Source of the DNA: Mesorhizobium sp. AR02
GTDB taxonomy: Bacteria > Pseudomonadota > Alphaproteobacteria > Rhizobiales > Rhizobiaceae
Length of the DNA stretch: 64,000 bases
NCBI RefSeq assembly: GCF_024746835.1
Contig: NZ_CP080531.1
Location: 5,352,001-5,416,000, forward strand
Direction: 5' to 3'
The notes under the pieces are model-generated. The model ran no database searches, was not told where the DNA came from, and saw nothing but the letters and a program-made list of their open reading frames with translations. The position numbers and the translations under genes are program-made. Numbering within the stretch: position 1 is the first letter of the stretch; each line of letters opens with the position of its first letter. Below, piece after piece: positions 53,822 to 62,446 of this stretch.

Positions 53822-55368
53822 GGCGTCGGCTCCGGTGCATCGGAAGCATTGGCCGTGGGGCCGGCCAATATGCCGATATCGGCCTTGGCGCCGCGCGGCA
53901 GGCCGTAGGCGGCGCGCATCAGCGCCGGCTCGTCGGCTTCCTCGACCGGGAAGATGTCGACGAGGCGGCCGCCGAAGATGACGATGACGCGGTCGCAGAC
54001 GCGCTGCACCTCTTCGAGTTCCGAGGTGTAGAACAGCACCGACTTGCCGTGGCCGGCGAGCTCGCGCAGCAGACGATAGATCTCCTGCTTGGTGCCGACA
54101 TCGATGCCGCGCGTCGGGTCGAAGCACAGGATGGTGCGCGCGTCCGCCGCGATCCAGCGGGCGATGGTCACCTTCTGCTGGTTGCCGCCGGACAGGCGCT
54201 GAACCTCGCCTTGCGCGCGGGTGTCGATCTGCAAGCGCTGAATGGCGCTGAGCACCGTGTCGCGCTCCTTGCGCATGTTGATCGGGCCCCAGTTGCGCAG
54301 CGCGGCACTGAAGGGCAAGGCGATGTTCTCGCGCACCGAGCGCTGCATGGCGAGCGCCTCGGAACGGTCGCCCGGCACATAGGCGATGCCGGCGCGGATG
54401 GCGTCGATCGGGTGCGAGAATTTCACCTGAGAGCCATCGACCTCAATGGTACCGCCCGAGGGCCGGATCGAACCGGCCAGCGCCGCGAACAGCTCGTCCT
54501 GGCCCTGGCCTTCGAGCGCGACGACGCCGGCGACCTCGCCATCCCTGAGATCGAAGGAGACGTCGCTGAGCTTGCTGCCGACGCGCAGGTTGCGCACGGC
54601 CAGACGCGGCCGGGCAGGGGCGGGCGCCGCCTTCTCGGCGGCGCTGCGGGCGGCGACATGGGTCTTGACGATGCGGGTGCCGAGCATCAGCTCGACGATC
54701 TTTTCTTCCACGCCCGGCACGATGTCGACGACGCCGACGGTCTCGCCATCGCGCAGCACGGTGGCGCGGTCGCAGAGCGCCGAGATTTCGACGAAGCGGT
54801 GCGAGATGAAGATCACCGCGCGGCCGGCGTCGCCCTGGCGGCGCACCACTTCCAGCACCTTTTCGGCGAGATTGGCGGGCAGCGCCGCCGTCATCTCGTC
54901 GAGCAGCAGCACGTCGGGCTCGACGGCGAGCGCGCGCGCCAGGTCCAGCACGCGCAGCACGGCCAGCGGGATGTCGCGCGCGGTGTCGCGGATGTCGAGA
55001 TCGGCAATGCCGAGTTCGCGCACCCAGGCGCGGAACGGCTCGACCGGCGTGCCGGTGAGCCTGAGATTGGACAGCACGTCGAGATCGGGGATCAGCGACG
55101 GTTCCTGGTAAACGGGTAGCAGGCCTGCGCGGCGCGCGGCGGCGGGCGAGCGTATGTCGCGCGCCTCGCCCCGGATCAGGATGTGCCCGGCATTGGCCGA
55201 GATCGCCCCGGTCAGGATCTTCACCAGCGTCGACTTGCCGGCACCATTGGCGCCCATCAGCGCATGCACCTCGCCCGGCAGGACGGACAGCGACGCGTTG
55301 CGGAGCGCTGCGACCGCGCCGTAGTTCTTGGCAACGCCTGATGCGTCGAGGAGGGGGCTGGTGGTCAA
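53818..55368 (-). CDS. Sugar ABC transporter ATP-binding protein (two domains)
   Basis: A 516-residue ATPase from TTG 55366-55368 (LTTSPLLDASGVAKNYGAVA). Domain 1 has Walker A GANGAGKSTLVKIL and Walker B VLLLDEMTAAL, in which DEP is replaced by DEM, an unusual change. Domain 2 has the degenerate Walker A ALEGQGQDELFAALAG, signature LSGGNQQKVTIARW and Walker B ILCFDPTRGIDVGTK, with D-P where most have DEP; this may reduce hydrolysis at that site. The operon is typical of polyol or pentose uptake. A family-C repeat lies immediately upstream. Confidence 0.9.
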   Translation of the reverse strand: MTTSPLLDASGVAKNYGAVAALRNASLSVLPGEVHALMGANGAGKSTLVKILTGAISANAGHILIRGEARDIRSPAAARRAGLLPVYQEPSLIPDLDVLSNLRLTGTPVEPFRAWVRELGIADLDIRDTARDIPLAVLRVLDLARALAVEPDVLLLDEMTAALPANLAEKVLEVVRRQGDAGRAVIFISHRFVEISALCDRATVLRDGETVGVVDIVPGVEEKIVELMLGTRIVKTHVAARSAAEKAAPAPARPRLAVRNLRVGSKLSDVSFDLRDGEVAGVVALEGQGQDELFAALAGSIRPSGGTIEVDGSQVKFSHPIDAIRAGIAYVPGDRSEALAMQRSVRENIALPFSAALRNWGPINMRKERDTVLSAIQRLQIDTRAQGEVQRLSGGNQQKVTIARWIAADARTILCFDPTRGIDVGTKQEIYRLLRELAGHGKSVLFYTSELEEVQRVCDRVIVIFGGRLVDIFPVEEADEPALMRAAYGLPRGAKADIGILAGPTANASDAPEPTP

Positions 55369-55398
55369 ATGGTTTGGGTCTCGATTCAGATGGCAGGC

Positions 55399-55560
55399 TA
55401 TCGCGTGTGGAGAGGCCCCCTCATCCGGCCGCTTCGCGTCCACCTTCTCCCCGTGGGGGAGAAGAGGCTGGCGCTCGTGCCGGCTCCTCTCCCCTCGGGG
55501 AGAGGTCGGATTGCCCCGAATTGCCCTTCGCAATTCGGTTGGCAATCCGGGTGAGGGGGC
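55399..55560. repeat. Inverted repeat family C, right copy
   Basis: The reverse complement of 52653-52815 (CCCCCTCATCCGGCCGCTTC to CAATCCGGGTGAGGGGGC), near-identical over about 150 bp. It lies between the ATPase and binding-protein genes. The pair brackets the ATPase and first permease. Confidence 0.85.
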
Positions 55561-55611
55561 CTTTGCCCATATGTGACTTCCCTGCCCTTGTGAGGCAGGG
55601 ATATCGGAGCC

Positions 55612-56646
55612 TTACTCGCCCGGCCCCTTGCAGGCCACGATCTGCTCCTTCGTATACGTCGTCCAATCCGGGATCGAGATCGAGACCGGCCATTCGGGGC
55701 TGAGCGACGGGTCGGCGGCGGCTTTCAGCTTGGCCTTGCCTTCGTCGGTGGCGTTGTCCCACAGCTGCGGGTTGACCAGCACGGTCTGCTGTGCCGGCTT
55801 CTTGCCGTCGAGGATCTGCAGCGCCAGCGTGACGCCCGCACCGCCGATCGAGCCGGGGTTGGTGACGGCCGCACCGACGAGGCCCTTGACCGAGCTCAGC
55901 TGGCCGACGAAGCCGGCATTGTCGGCGCCGACCACCGGCACCAGCGGCGCCTGCGATTCCACCAGCGCGTCGACGATGACGTTGTCGATGCCTGAGGTCC
56001 AGATGCCGTTGAACGGCGTTCCCGTCGACAGGAAGGAGAGGATCTGCTGCTTGGCCTGGTCCTGCTGCCAGCCGGTGAAGACTTCCTGCGCCACCTTCAC
56101 ATTGGGGAATTCGGCCAGCGCCTTCTTGAAGCCTTTGTCGCGATCGGAGTCGGCCGAAGCGCCGGCCGCACCACGCATGTAGAACACCTCGCCCTTGCCG
56201 CCCATCTGGCCGAACAGCCATTTGGCGCCGAGATAGGCATATTGCTCCTGGTTGTTGGAGATGATGTAGGCCGACGGTTCGGTGACCGCCTGGTCGACGG
56301 CGACGACCACGATGCCGGCCTTGGTGGCCTCTTCCAGGCCCGCCTTGATGCCGGCCGGATCGGCGGGGTTGACGACGATGGCGTCGACCTTGGCGCTGAT
56401 CAGGTTGCGGATGTCTTCGAGCTGGCCAGCGGCATCGGTGTTGCGGTGGGCGATGTTGAGTTTTGCGACCTCGCCGGAGGCCAACGCCTGCGCCTTCATG
56501 GCGCACACCATCTCCTCGCGCCAGCCATTGCCCTGGACGGTGTTAGAGATGCCGATCGTGTATTTGCCGGCAGCGGACGAGACGCCCACCGAAGCCAGCA
56601 AGGCAGCGCCCGCCAGCAGCGGGACCATGGTCAGTATTTTCTTCAT
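55612..56646 (-). CDS. Sugar ABC transporter, periplasmic binding protein
   Basis: A 344-residue type I binding protein starting at ATG 56646 (MKKILTMVPLLAGAALLASV, cleavage near SSA/AG). The core is ribose-binding-like (YTIGISNTVQGNGWREEMVC, DAIVVNPADPAGIKAGLEEA, GIVVVAVDQAVTEPSAYIIS, GSIGGAGVTLALQILDGKKP). The NPADPAG loop and aromatic pocket residues suggest a sugar or polyol. It heads the transporter part of the operon. The AGGAGT six bases upstream is a strong ribosome site. Confidence 0.92.
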   Translation of the reverse strand: MKKILTMVPLLAGAALLASVGVSSAAGKYTIGISNTVQGNGWREEMVCAMKAQALASGEVAKLNIAHRNTDAAGQLEDIRNLISAKVDAIVVNPADPAGIKAGLEEATKAGIVVVAVDQAVTEPSAYIISNNQEQYAYLGAKWLFGQMGGKGEVFYMRGAAGASADSDRDKGFKKALAEFPNVKVAQEVFTGWQQDQAKQQILSFLSTGTPFNGIWTSGIDNVIVDALVESQAPLVPVVGADNAGFVGQLSSVKGLVGAAVTNPGSIGGAGVTLALQILDGKKPAQQTVLVNPQLWDNATDEGKAKLKAAADPSLSPEWPVSISIPDWTTYTKEQIVACKGPGE

Positions 56647-56770
56647 TTCAGTACTCCTCCACATTGTTTTTCAGTTTCAGTTCCAAGTCGTTGAGGCATG
56701 CAGTTCAGAAAGAGATTCAGGCGACTCAACTCGTTGTTCTCTCCGCATGTCGTTGCCGACATGCTTCTCC

Positions 56771-57685
56771 TCACTTGACGAAGGGACGCAGCACGTCGCG
56801 GGCGAGCAGGAAACCGCGCTTCACCTGATCGTCGCTGCCCTCAAATCGCCTGTCCTCGTGTTCGATGATGATGGATCCGTCATAGCCGGCGCGGTAGAGG
56901 CCGGAGAAAAAGGCGCTCCAGTCGACATCGCCCAGCCCCGGCATGCGCGGCACCTGCCAGCCTATGCCGGCCGAGAGGATTCCGCGCTCGTACAAACCAT
57001 CATGATCAATCATCAGGTCCTTGGCGTGGACATGCAGCATATAGGGGCCGAATTCCTTGATGAAGCGCGCCTGGTCGATCATCTGCCAGACCAGGTGCGA
57101 GGGGTCGAAATTCATGCCGACCTCGCCGCCCCAGGTCTCCAGGATGCGGCGCCAGACCAGGGGCGAGTAGGCAATGTTGTGCCCGCCTGGCCATTCGTCA
57201 TAGCTGAAGATCATCGGGCAGTTCTCGAAGGCAAGCTTGATGCCGTGGTCGCGTGCAAAAACGACGATTTCGGGCCAGACTTTCAGCGCATCCTGCCAGT
57301 TGACGTCGACGGTCTTGGAGGCATCGCCGCCGCAGAAGGTGTTGACGACGGGTACGCCCATATTGGCGGCCAGCACGATCACCTTCTTCAGATGGCCGAT
57401 GACCGCCTCGCGGTGCGCGGCATCGGGATGCAGCGGGTTGGGGTAGTAGCCGAGGCCGGAGACCGTGAGGTTCTTTTCCGCCAGCGAGGCGACGATTTCT
57501 TTCGCCTGCGTGGGCGAGGTGGAAGCAGCGTCAATATGGCTTGTGCCGGCATAGCGGCGGGTCGCACCAGAGGTTTTCGGCCAGCAGGCGATTTCCAGCG
57601 CCTCGAAACCGGCCGCGCTGGCCCAGCCGGCGACATCGGCAAGCGGCGTCTCCGCGAATGGTGCGGTGAGCAGTCCAAGTTTCAT
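56771..57685 (-). CDS. Sugar phosphate isomerase/epimerase (xylose isomerase-like TIM barrel)
   Basis: A 304-residue TIM-barrel protein of the AP-endonuclease-2/xylose-isomerase-like fold. The metal-binding residues are in IKLAFENCPM (E), MNFDPSHLVWQ (D/H), HVHAKDL (H/D) and IIIEHEDRR (E). It may isomerise or epimerise a keto-sugar from the imported substrate. It lies between the mannitol-dehydrogenase-like gene and the binding protein in a single operon. Confidence 0.88.
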   Translation of the reverse strand: MKLGLLTAPFAETPLADVAGWASAAGFEALEIACWPKTSGATRRYAGTSHIDAASTSPTQAKEIVASLAEKNLTVSGLGYYPNPLHPDAAHREAVIGHLKKVIVLAANMGVPVVNTFCGGDASKTVDVNWQDALKVWPEIVVFARDHGIKLAFENCPMIFSYDEWPGGHNIAYSPLVWRRILETWGGEVGMNFDPSHLVWQMIDQARFIKEFGPYMLHVHAKDLMIDHDGLYERGILSAGIGWQVPRMPGLGDVDWSAFFSGLYRAGYDGSIIIEHEDRRFEGSDDQVKRGFLLARDVLRPFVK

Positions 57686-57720
57686 AGTGCCTCCCCTGGT
57701 CGTGTCTTCACGGCCAGCTC

Positions 57721-59265
57721 CTATAATGCCGATAGTTTGGATCGCTTCAACCTCGCGACCTCATCTTGTTCGAGACTGTGCCGGATCGCCGCCATCGGAT
57801 CGTCCGAGAGCAGCTCATCAAGCGCCGATATGACGGCCGCGCGGAACGTCTCGTTCGCGGCAAGGCCGGGGTCGAAAATCGTGTCGATGGCCAGGATACC
57901 TGAAGCCAACACCGTCGCATCGCGGCCGGTCGCGTCGGCGATCCCGGCAACCTTCCCGGCATAGGGGTCCGACACTGGCCAGCGTTTGCCGAAGTGAGCC
58001 GAGGCCTGGATGAGGTAGGCCATCCAGCCGGCAACCGGCACTGTCAGCAGGCCGATGCCGGCGCCGTGGCTCAAACGATCGCGGATCGGGTTGAGCAGGC
58101 GCTGGACGATCTTCTGCGAGCCATCGGTGGCGATCTGGTGGTTGCGGTGGTGGATCGCCGTGTTCTTCAAGCGGCCGAGACTCTGCTCGACATAGGCTGA
58201 TGGATCCATGCCCGGCACCGGCATCAGCGTCGGCAGCGTTTCCTCGATCAGCATGCGCCTGATAAAGGCCGACAGCAGCGGGTCGGCGATGGCATCGAAA
58301 GTGTGTTCCAGTCCGGCCAGCACGCCAAGCGTGGCGAGCGTCGTCTGGGCGCCGTTCAGCACCCGCATCTTGAGATGCTCGAAGGGCGTGACATCGTCGA
58401 CGAAGGTGGCCCCGACCAGATCCCAGCGCGGCATGCGGCCGGCGAATTTCTGCTCGATCACCCACTGCCGGAACGGTTCGCAGACGGCGACGGCGGCATC
58501 GCGGTAGCCGAACCATTGCTCGACGCTGTCGAGGTCATCCTGCGTCACCGCCGGCGCGATGCGGTCGACCATGGCGGAAGGGAAGGCGGCGTTGGCAGTG
58601 ATCCAATCGGCAAGGCCATTGCCGCGCCGTTCGGCAAAGGTGCGAACGACAGTTTCCAGGATGATGCCATTGGTCGGGATGTTGTCGCAGGAGAGCAGCG
58701 TCAGTGGCCGGCCGTGCGTGGCGCGGCGCAGCTCCAGCGTCCGCGTGAGGATACCGGGCACGCTGCGCGGTGCCTCGGGATTGGCGAGATCATGGACGAT
58801 GTCTGGATGGCCGAGATCGAGCGCGCCGCTCGACGGGATGTGGCAATAGCCCTTTTCGGTGACCGTCATCGTCACCAGTTCGATGTCGGGCGAGGACAGC
58901 ACGCCGAGCGCCGGCGCGGCACTGTCCTGGCTATCGACCACCCGCACGATGCTGCCGATGACGCGTGCCTCGATGTGGCTGTTTTCGCGGATCAGCCTTG
59001 TGTAGAGCCCGCTCTGCCGGCCGAGCGTGTCGGCGAGGCTGGGCGGGCGGATGTTGATGCCGACAATACCCCATCGGTCGAACTGGAGCGCGAGCAAATC
59101 GTCGGTGTATTCGGCCTGGTGGCAGCGGTGGAACGCGCCGACGCCGAGATGCGCCATGCCGGGTTGAAGCGCGGCGCGATCATAGGCCGGTGTCTGGACG
59201 GCGGCCGGGAGCCGATCAAGCAAGGCTGGCCCGAGTGTTTCCGGCGAAGCTGGAGCGGCGTTCAC
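57721..59265 (-). CDS. Mannitol dehydrogenase family protein
   Basis: A 514-residue polyol-specific long-chain dehydrogenase. The start is GTG 59265, which overlaps the SDR stop by GTGA. The N-terminal Rossmann part carries MAHLGVGAFHRCHQAEYTDD; the C-terminal part has the signature FVDDVTPFEHLKMRVLNGAQ with the catalytic lysine of KxxxxN-x3-H (KMRVLNGAQT here, where the usual GxH is altered). It probably oxidises D-mannitol, D-arabitol, or D-sorbitol to a keto-sugar. The local genes form a polyol catabolic pathway. Confidence 0.9.
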   Translation of the reverse strand: MNAAPASPETLGPALLDRLPAAVQTPAYDRAALQPGMAHLGVGAFHRCHQAEYTDDLLALQFDRWGIVGINIRPPSLADTLGRQSGLYTRLIRENSHIEARVIGSIVRVVDSQDSAAPALGVLSSPDIELVTMTVTEKGYCHIPSSGALDLGHPDIVHDLANPEAPRSVPGILTRTLELRRATHGRPLTLLSCDNIPTNGIILETVVRTFAERRGNGLADWITANAAFPSAMVDRIAPAVTQDDLDSVEQWFGYRDAAVAVCEPFRQWVIEQKFAGRMPRWDLVGATFVDDVTPFEHLKMRVLNGAQTTLATLGVLAGLEHTFDAIADPLLSAFIRRMLIEETLPTLMPVPGMDPSAYVEQSLGRLKNTAIHHRNHQIATDGSQKIVQRLLNPIRDRLSHGAGIGLLTVPVAGWMAYLIQASAHFGKRWPVSDPYAGKVAGIADATGRDATVLASGILAIDTIFDPGLAANETFRAAVISALDELLSDDPMAAIRHSLEQDEVARLKRSKLSAL

Positions 59266-60044
59266 CGGTTCGCTCCGATCACCGACTGCTCCTGGTCGAT
59301 CACGGCGCCGGTCATCGGGCCGGCCGCGTCGGAAAGCAGGAAGACGGCGAGGTTGGCGATGTCGTTCGGCGTCAGCAGCCTGCCGAAGGGCTGCGCGGCG
59401 TTGGCGGCGTCGAGCCAGCCGGGACCGTGGCCGAGCGTCTCGGACTGCATCACGCGTTCGGCCGGGGTGTCGGTCCAGCCGACATTGATGCCGTTGACGC
59501 GGATGCGGTCGAAGCGGTGGGCGTTGGCGGCGTTCTTGGTCAGCGTCGCCAGCGCGCCCTTGGTGGCGGAATAGACGGCGAGTTCCGGCGAACCGCAATG
59601 GGCGTTGATCGACAGGATGTTGACGATGGCGCCGCCCTGGCCGCGCTTCTTCATGTCGGCAATCGCCGCCTGCATGAGGAAGAACGGCGCACGCGCATTG
59701 ACCGCGAACAGCGAGGCCCAGTCGTCTAGGTCGGCATCGAGGAAGGAGGCGCGGTCGGTCAGGCCTGCGGCGTTGACCAGGCCATCGATACGGCCGAAGC
59801 GCTCGATGCAGGCTTGCGCCAGAAGGGCAGGGGTTTGCGGGTCTCCAAGGTCGGCGGCGACGAAGATGGTCGGCGTGCCGATGGCCGACAGTTGCGCCGC
59901 CACGGCGTCGCCGCGTTTGCCATCGCGCCCGGTGATCAGCAGCCCGCCGGCGCCGGCACGCGCCAGCGTCTCGGCGATGGCGCGGCCGATGCCTTGCGTC
60001 GCGCCGGTGACCAGCACGACCTTGCCTTGAAGACGAAGCTCCAT
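59262..60044 (-). CDS. SDR family oxidoreductase
   Basis: A 260-residue short-chain dehydrogenase starting at ATG 60044 after GGGAGGAGG. Cofactor motif VTGATQGIGRAIAETLARAG (13-32), NAAG, catalytic serine in NILSINAHCGS, Y-x3-K in YSATKGALA and the C-terminal GAVIDQEQSVIGA. Together with the mannitol-dehydrogenase-like enzyme it should oxidise a sugar alcohol. It is the first catabolic gene after the RpiR regulator. Confidence 0.92.
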   Translation of the reverse strand: MELRLQGKVVLVTGATQGIGRAIAETLARAGAGGLLITGRDGKRGDAVAAQLSAIGTPTIFVAADLGDPQTPALLAQACIERFGRIDGLVNAAGLTDRASFLDADLDDWASLFAVNARAPFFLMQAAIADMKKRGQGGAIVNILSINAHCGSPELAVYSATKGALATLTKNAANAHRFDRIRVNGINVGWTDTPAERVMQSETLGHGPGWLDAANAAQPFGRLLTPNDIANLAVFLLSDAAGPMTGAVIDQEQSVIGANR

Positions 60045-60064
60045 TCCTCCTCCCGGAACAAAGT

Positions 60065-60086
60065 TTCCATTTTTCAAAATATGGAA
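60065..60086. promoter_or_regulatory. Dyad TTCCAT-N10-ATGGAA upstream of SDR
   Basis: Perfect six-base arms with an AT-rich ten-base spacer lie 21 bp upstream of the SDR start and between it and the RpiR gene. ATGGAA also occurs just upstream of the RpiR gene (61051-61058, TATGGAAATTGGAAATT). It is a candidate RpiR operator. Confidence 0.45.
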
Positions 60087-60122
60087 CGGCAATTCCCGAT
60101 AGTCAATTGTGCCAGCAAAACC

Positions 60123-61016
60123 TCATGTGCCACGCTTTGCTGCGACGCCTTGGACCAGTGCCATGCCGACGGCGAGTGAGGCGGCCAGTGAGCGGAAACC
60201 GGCAAAGTCGGATTCCACCACCTCCAGCCAGCTGTCCGACAACGGGATCAGCGGGCTGAAGGTGCTGTCGGTGATGGTGACGATGCGGGCCTTGCGCTCG
60301 TGTGCCACGGCGACGAGGTCGGGCGTAATCGAATTGTAGGGGCTGAAGGAGACGGCCAGCACGGCATCCTGCCTGCCGATGCAGCCGACCTGGTCGAGCG
60401 CCGACGAGCCGACATTGTCGACCAGCACGTTGCGCACGCCCTGCTGCGACAGCGTCAGCGACAGATAGGTGGTGACGGGGAAGGCGCGCTTGGAGCCGAT
60501 GACATAGATCAGGTCGGCAGCGGCGAGCAGCGTCACCATCTTCTCGAAACTCTCGACGTCGAAGCCGGCCTCGATGCGGCCAAGCGAGGCCTGCGAGGCG
60601 CCGACCATGCCGTGCAGGAAATGCATGGCGGCGTTGGGCTCGGTCTCGGTGCGCGGCTCGCCACGCGCTTCGGGCCACGAGCCCTTGACGTGGTCCTTGA
60701 ACAGGCCCTGGAAATCGGAAAAGCCGGAATAGCCGAAGATCTGGGCAAAGCGCACCAGCGTCGAAGGCTGCACGCCCGCCTGTGCCGCCACCTGGGCGAT
60801 GGTGCCGAGCGCGACGTCGCTCGGATGCTGCCACAGGAAGATCGCCACCTGGCGCAGCCGTTTGGGGAAATGCACCGTGCCGGACGACAGCACCGCGCGC
60901 AGTTCCTCATAGGTCTGCGGCTGGATATAGCCCAACGCGGCAAGAGAGCGCCCGCGCTTGCGTGTCGCCGCCTCGTCGGCAAGAGATCGTCCCGAAGATT
61001 TGCCCGCCCCACTCAT
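60123..61016 (-). CDS. MurR/RpiR family transcriptional regulator
   Basis: A 297-residue regulator with an N-terminal HTH_6 (LRQVAIFLWQHPSDVALGTI, QAGVQPSTLVRFAQIFGYSG) and a SIS sugar-phosphate-binding domain (VIGSKRAFPVTTYLSLTLSQ, AVSFSPYNSITPDLVAVAHE, IVTITDSTFSPL). It leads the polyol operon in the same direction and is probably its repressor, sensing a phosphorylated or keto sugar. Confidence 0.92.
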   Translation of the reverse strand: MSGAGKSSGRSLADEAATRKRGRSLAALGYIQPQTYEELRAVLSSGTVHFPKRLRQVAIFLWQHPSDVALGTIAQVAAQAGVQPSTLVRFAQIFGYSGFSDFQGLFKDHVKGSWPEARGEPRTETEPNAAMHFLHGMVGASQASLGRIEAGFDVESFEKMVTLLAAADLIYVIGSKRAFPVTTYLSLTLSQQGVRNVLVDNVGSSALDQVGCIGRQDAVLAVSFSPYNSITPDLVAVAHERKARIVTITDSTFSPLIPLSDSWLEVVESDFAGFRSLAASLAVGMALVQGVAAKRGT

Positions 61017-61100
61017 GGTTTCAGGCTAGCGCGGTACGATCGTATTACAATATGGAAATTGGAAATTGTGTTCGAAAGTGGTAGGCCCTCACCGTCGTCA

Positions 61101-62042
61101 TCAACTCTGAGGAATGGTGGCGTCTCTGAGCCTGGCGTTTAGGGTGACGACGATTTTTCGCATGACTGCAGCGATGGCCACCATTGGCTTTTTGCCGTTG
61201 GCGATGAGGCGTTTGTAGAAGGTGGCGAACTCGCCCCTTCCGGCAGCGGCATGCAGTGCGGGCATGTAGAGCATGCTCCTGATCTCCGGTCGTCCGCCGC
61301 GGATTTTGCGGTAGCCTTGCTTTTGTCCGCTGTCGTTTGGATGAGGCGCGAGCCCTGCAAGGGCTGCAGCCTTTCGGCGTGTCATGGTGCCGAGCTCGGG
61401 CAAGATGGCCAGCAGCTTGGCGGTCACGATCGGGCCGAGACTGTCCATGGCCGTGCAGATGGCGGCTCGATGCTTGAGGGCGCTGCTACCGGCGATCAGC
61501 TCGCGCATGGCTGCATCGATGGCTTGGATCTGACGCTCGACGACTTTGATCACGGCCTCGAAGGAGGCAGCGAGCTCGCGGCCACCAGGTGCCTTGGCGC
61601 GGTTCTTCTCTGCGATCTTGATGGCGATGAGTTCCTGGCGGCGGCGCACCAGGGCGCGCAAGCGGGTCTCGTCGGGGTCCGGGGCTTGCCAAAGGGTCAG
61701 CTTTTCCCAGCGTTCGCGACCGTAGGCTCTCAACATGGCGGCATCGATGGCATCGCTCTTACCGTGCGTGCCGTAGGAGCGGATGAAGCTCTTGACCTTG
61801 AGCGTGTCGGCGCGATGGCAGGCGATGCCGGCGCGCAGGCACTCTTCGAGCAGCAGGCTCTCATGGCCACCGGTCGGTTCGCAGACCACGAGATCGGCCT
61901 GTTTGTGGCTCTTGAGGAAGGCGCGGATCGTGCGTCGCTGGTTGTCGATGACTTGGGTGGTGGTGCCGTCGGCGGCGGTGATGGTGTCCTTGGCGATATC
62001 GAGGCCGAGGCACAGGCTCGGTTGTTGATGCAAGAAGGCCAT
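61101..62042 (-). mobile_element. IS110 family transposase
   Basis: A 313-residue transposase. The N-terminal RuvC-like DEDD domain has GLDIAKDTITAADG, VVCEPTGGHESLLL and SDAIDAAMLRAYG. The C-terminal IS116/IS110/IS902 domain has LAGLAPHPNDSGQKQGYRKI, including the conserved serine region. IS110 elements use a bridge-RNA-guided mechanism: the noncoding part next to the transposase gene (likely 62043-62258, upstream on the minus strand) may encode the bridge RNA. Ends lack inverted repeats, so the limits are uncertain. It separates the polyol regulator from the Gfo/Idh dehydrogenase, and its outer flank meets a family-B repeat. Confidence 0.9.
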
Positions 62043-62258
62043 GCTGGTGGTATCCTTCTAAGGCTTCGGATTGTTTGCGGGCGTGGCGCAAGCCAGCGGC
62101 CAATCAACTCTCCAAGCGATGGCGGACAAAGACGGCAGGGACCATGATGACGTCGGGTGTTGCCCGATCCCAGGGACGGTCGCCTGCCGCCGGGACTGCC
62201 GGTTGTGATGGGCCGCAGTCCCGGCCGCCACACTACCCAATCCTGCTCAAACAATCCT
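62043..62258. other. Non-coding region of the IS110 element, possible bridge-RNA locus
   Basis: The ~215 bp on the 5' side of the transposase gene hold no gene. They contain GC-rich hairpin-like stretches (GGGACTGCCGGTTGTGATGG, GCAGTCCCGGCC), as expected of IS110 left-end noncoding RNA. RNA function is inference from the family. Confidence 0.4.
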
Positions 62259-62425
62259 AGGGCGAAGCAGGAGCGAAGCTCCGTCGCGGAGACCCTGGGA
62301 TCCATGCCGTGACGGTTGCCGAGGAACGCGGCGGAAGGGAAGATTCTGCACCGAAGTCGCGGCATGGATCCTGGGGTCTGCGCCGAGTCGCTGCGCTCCT
62401 TGCTCCGCCCCAGGATAACGAAGTG
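62259..62425. repeat. Dispersed palindromic repeat, family B, copy 2
   Basis: The halves AGGGCGAAGCAGGAGCGAAG and CATGGATCCTGGGGTCTGCG plus CTCCGCCCCAGGATAACGAA match 42131-42322. It sits immediately after the IS110 non-coding region. Confidence 0.75.
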
Positions 62426-62446
62426 ATAGGTGGAGGAATCTCAGAC

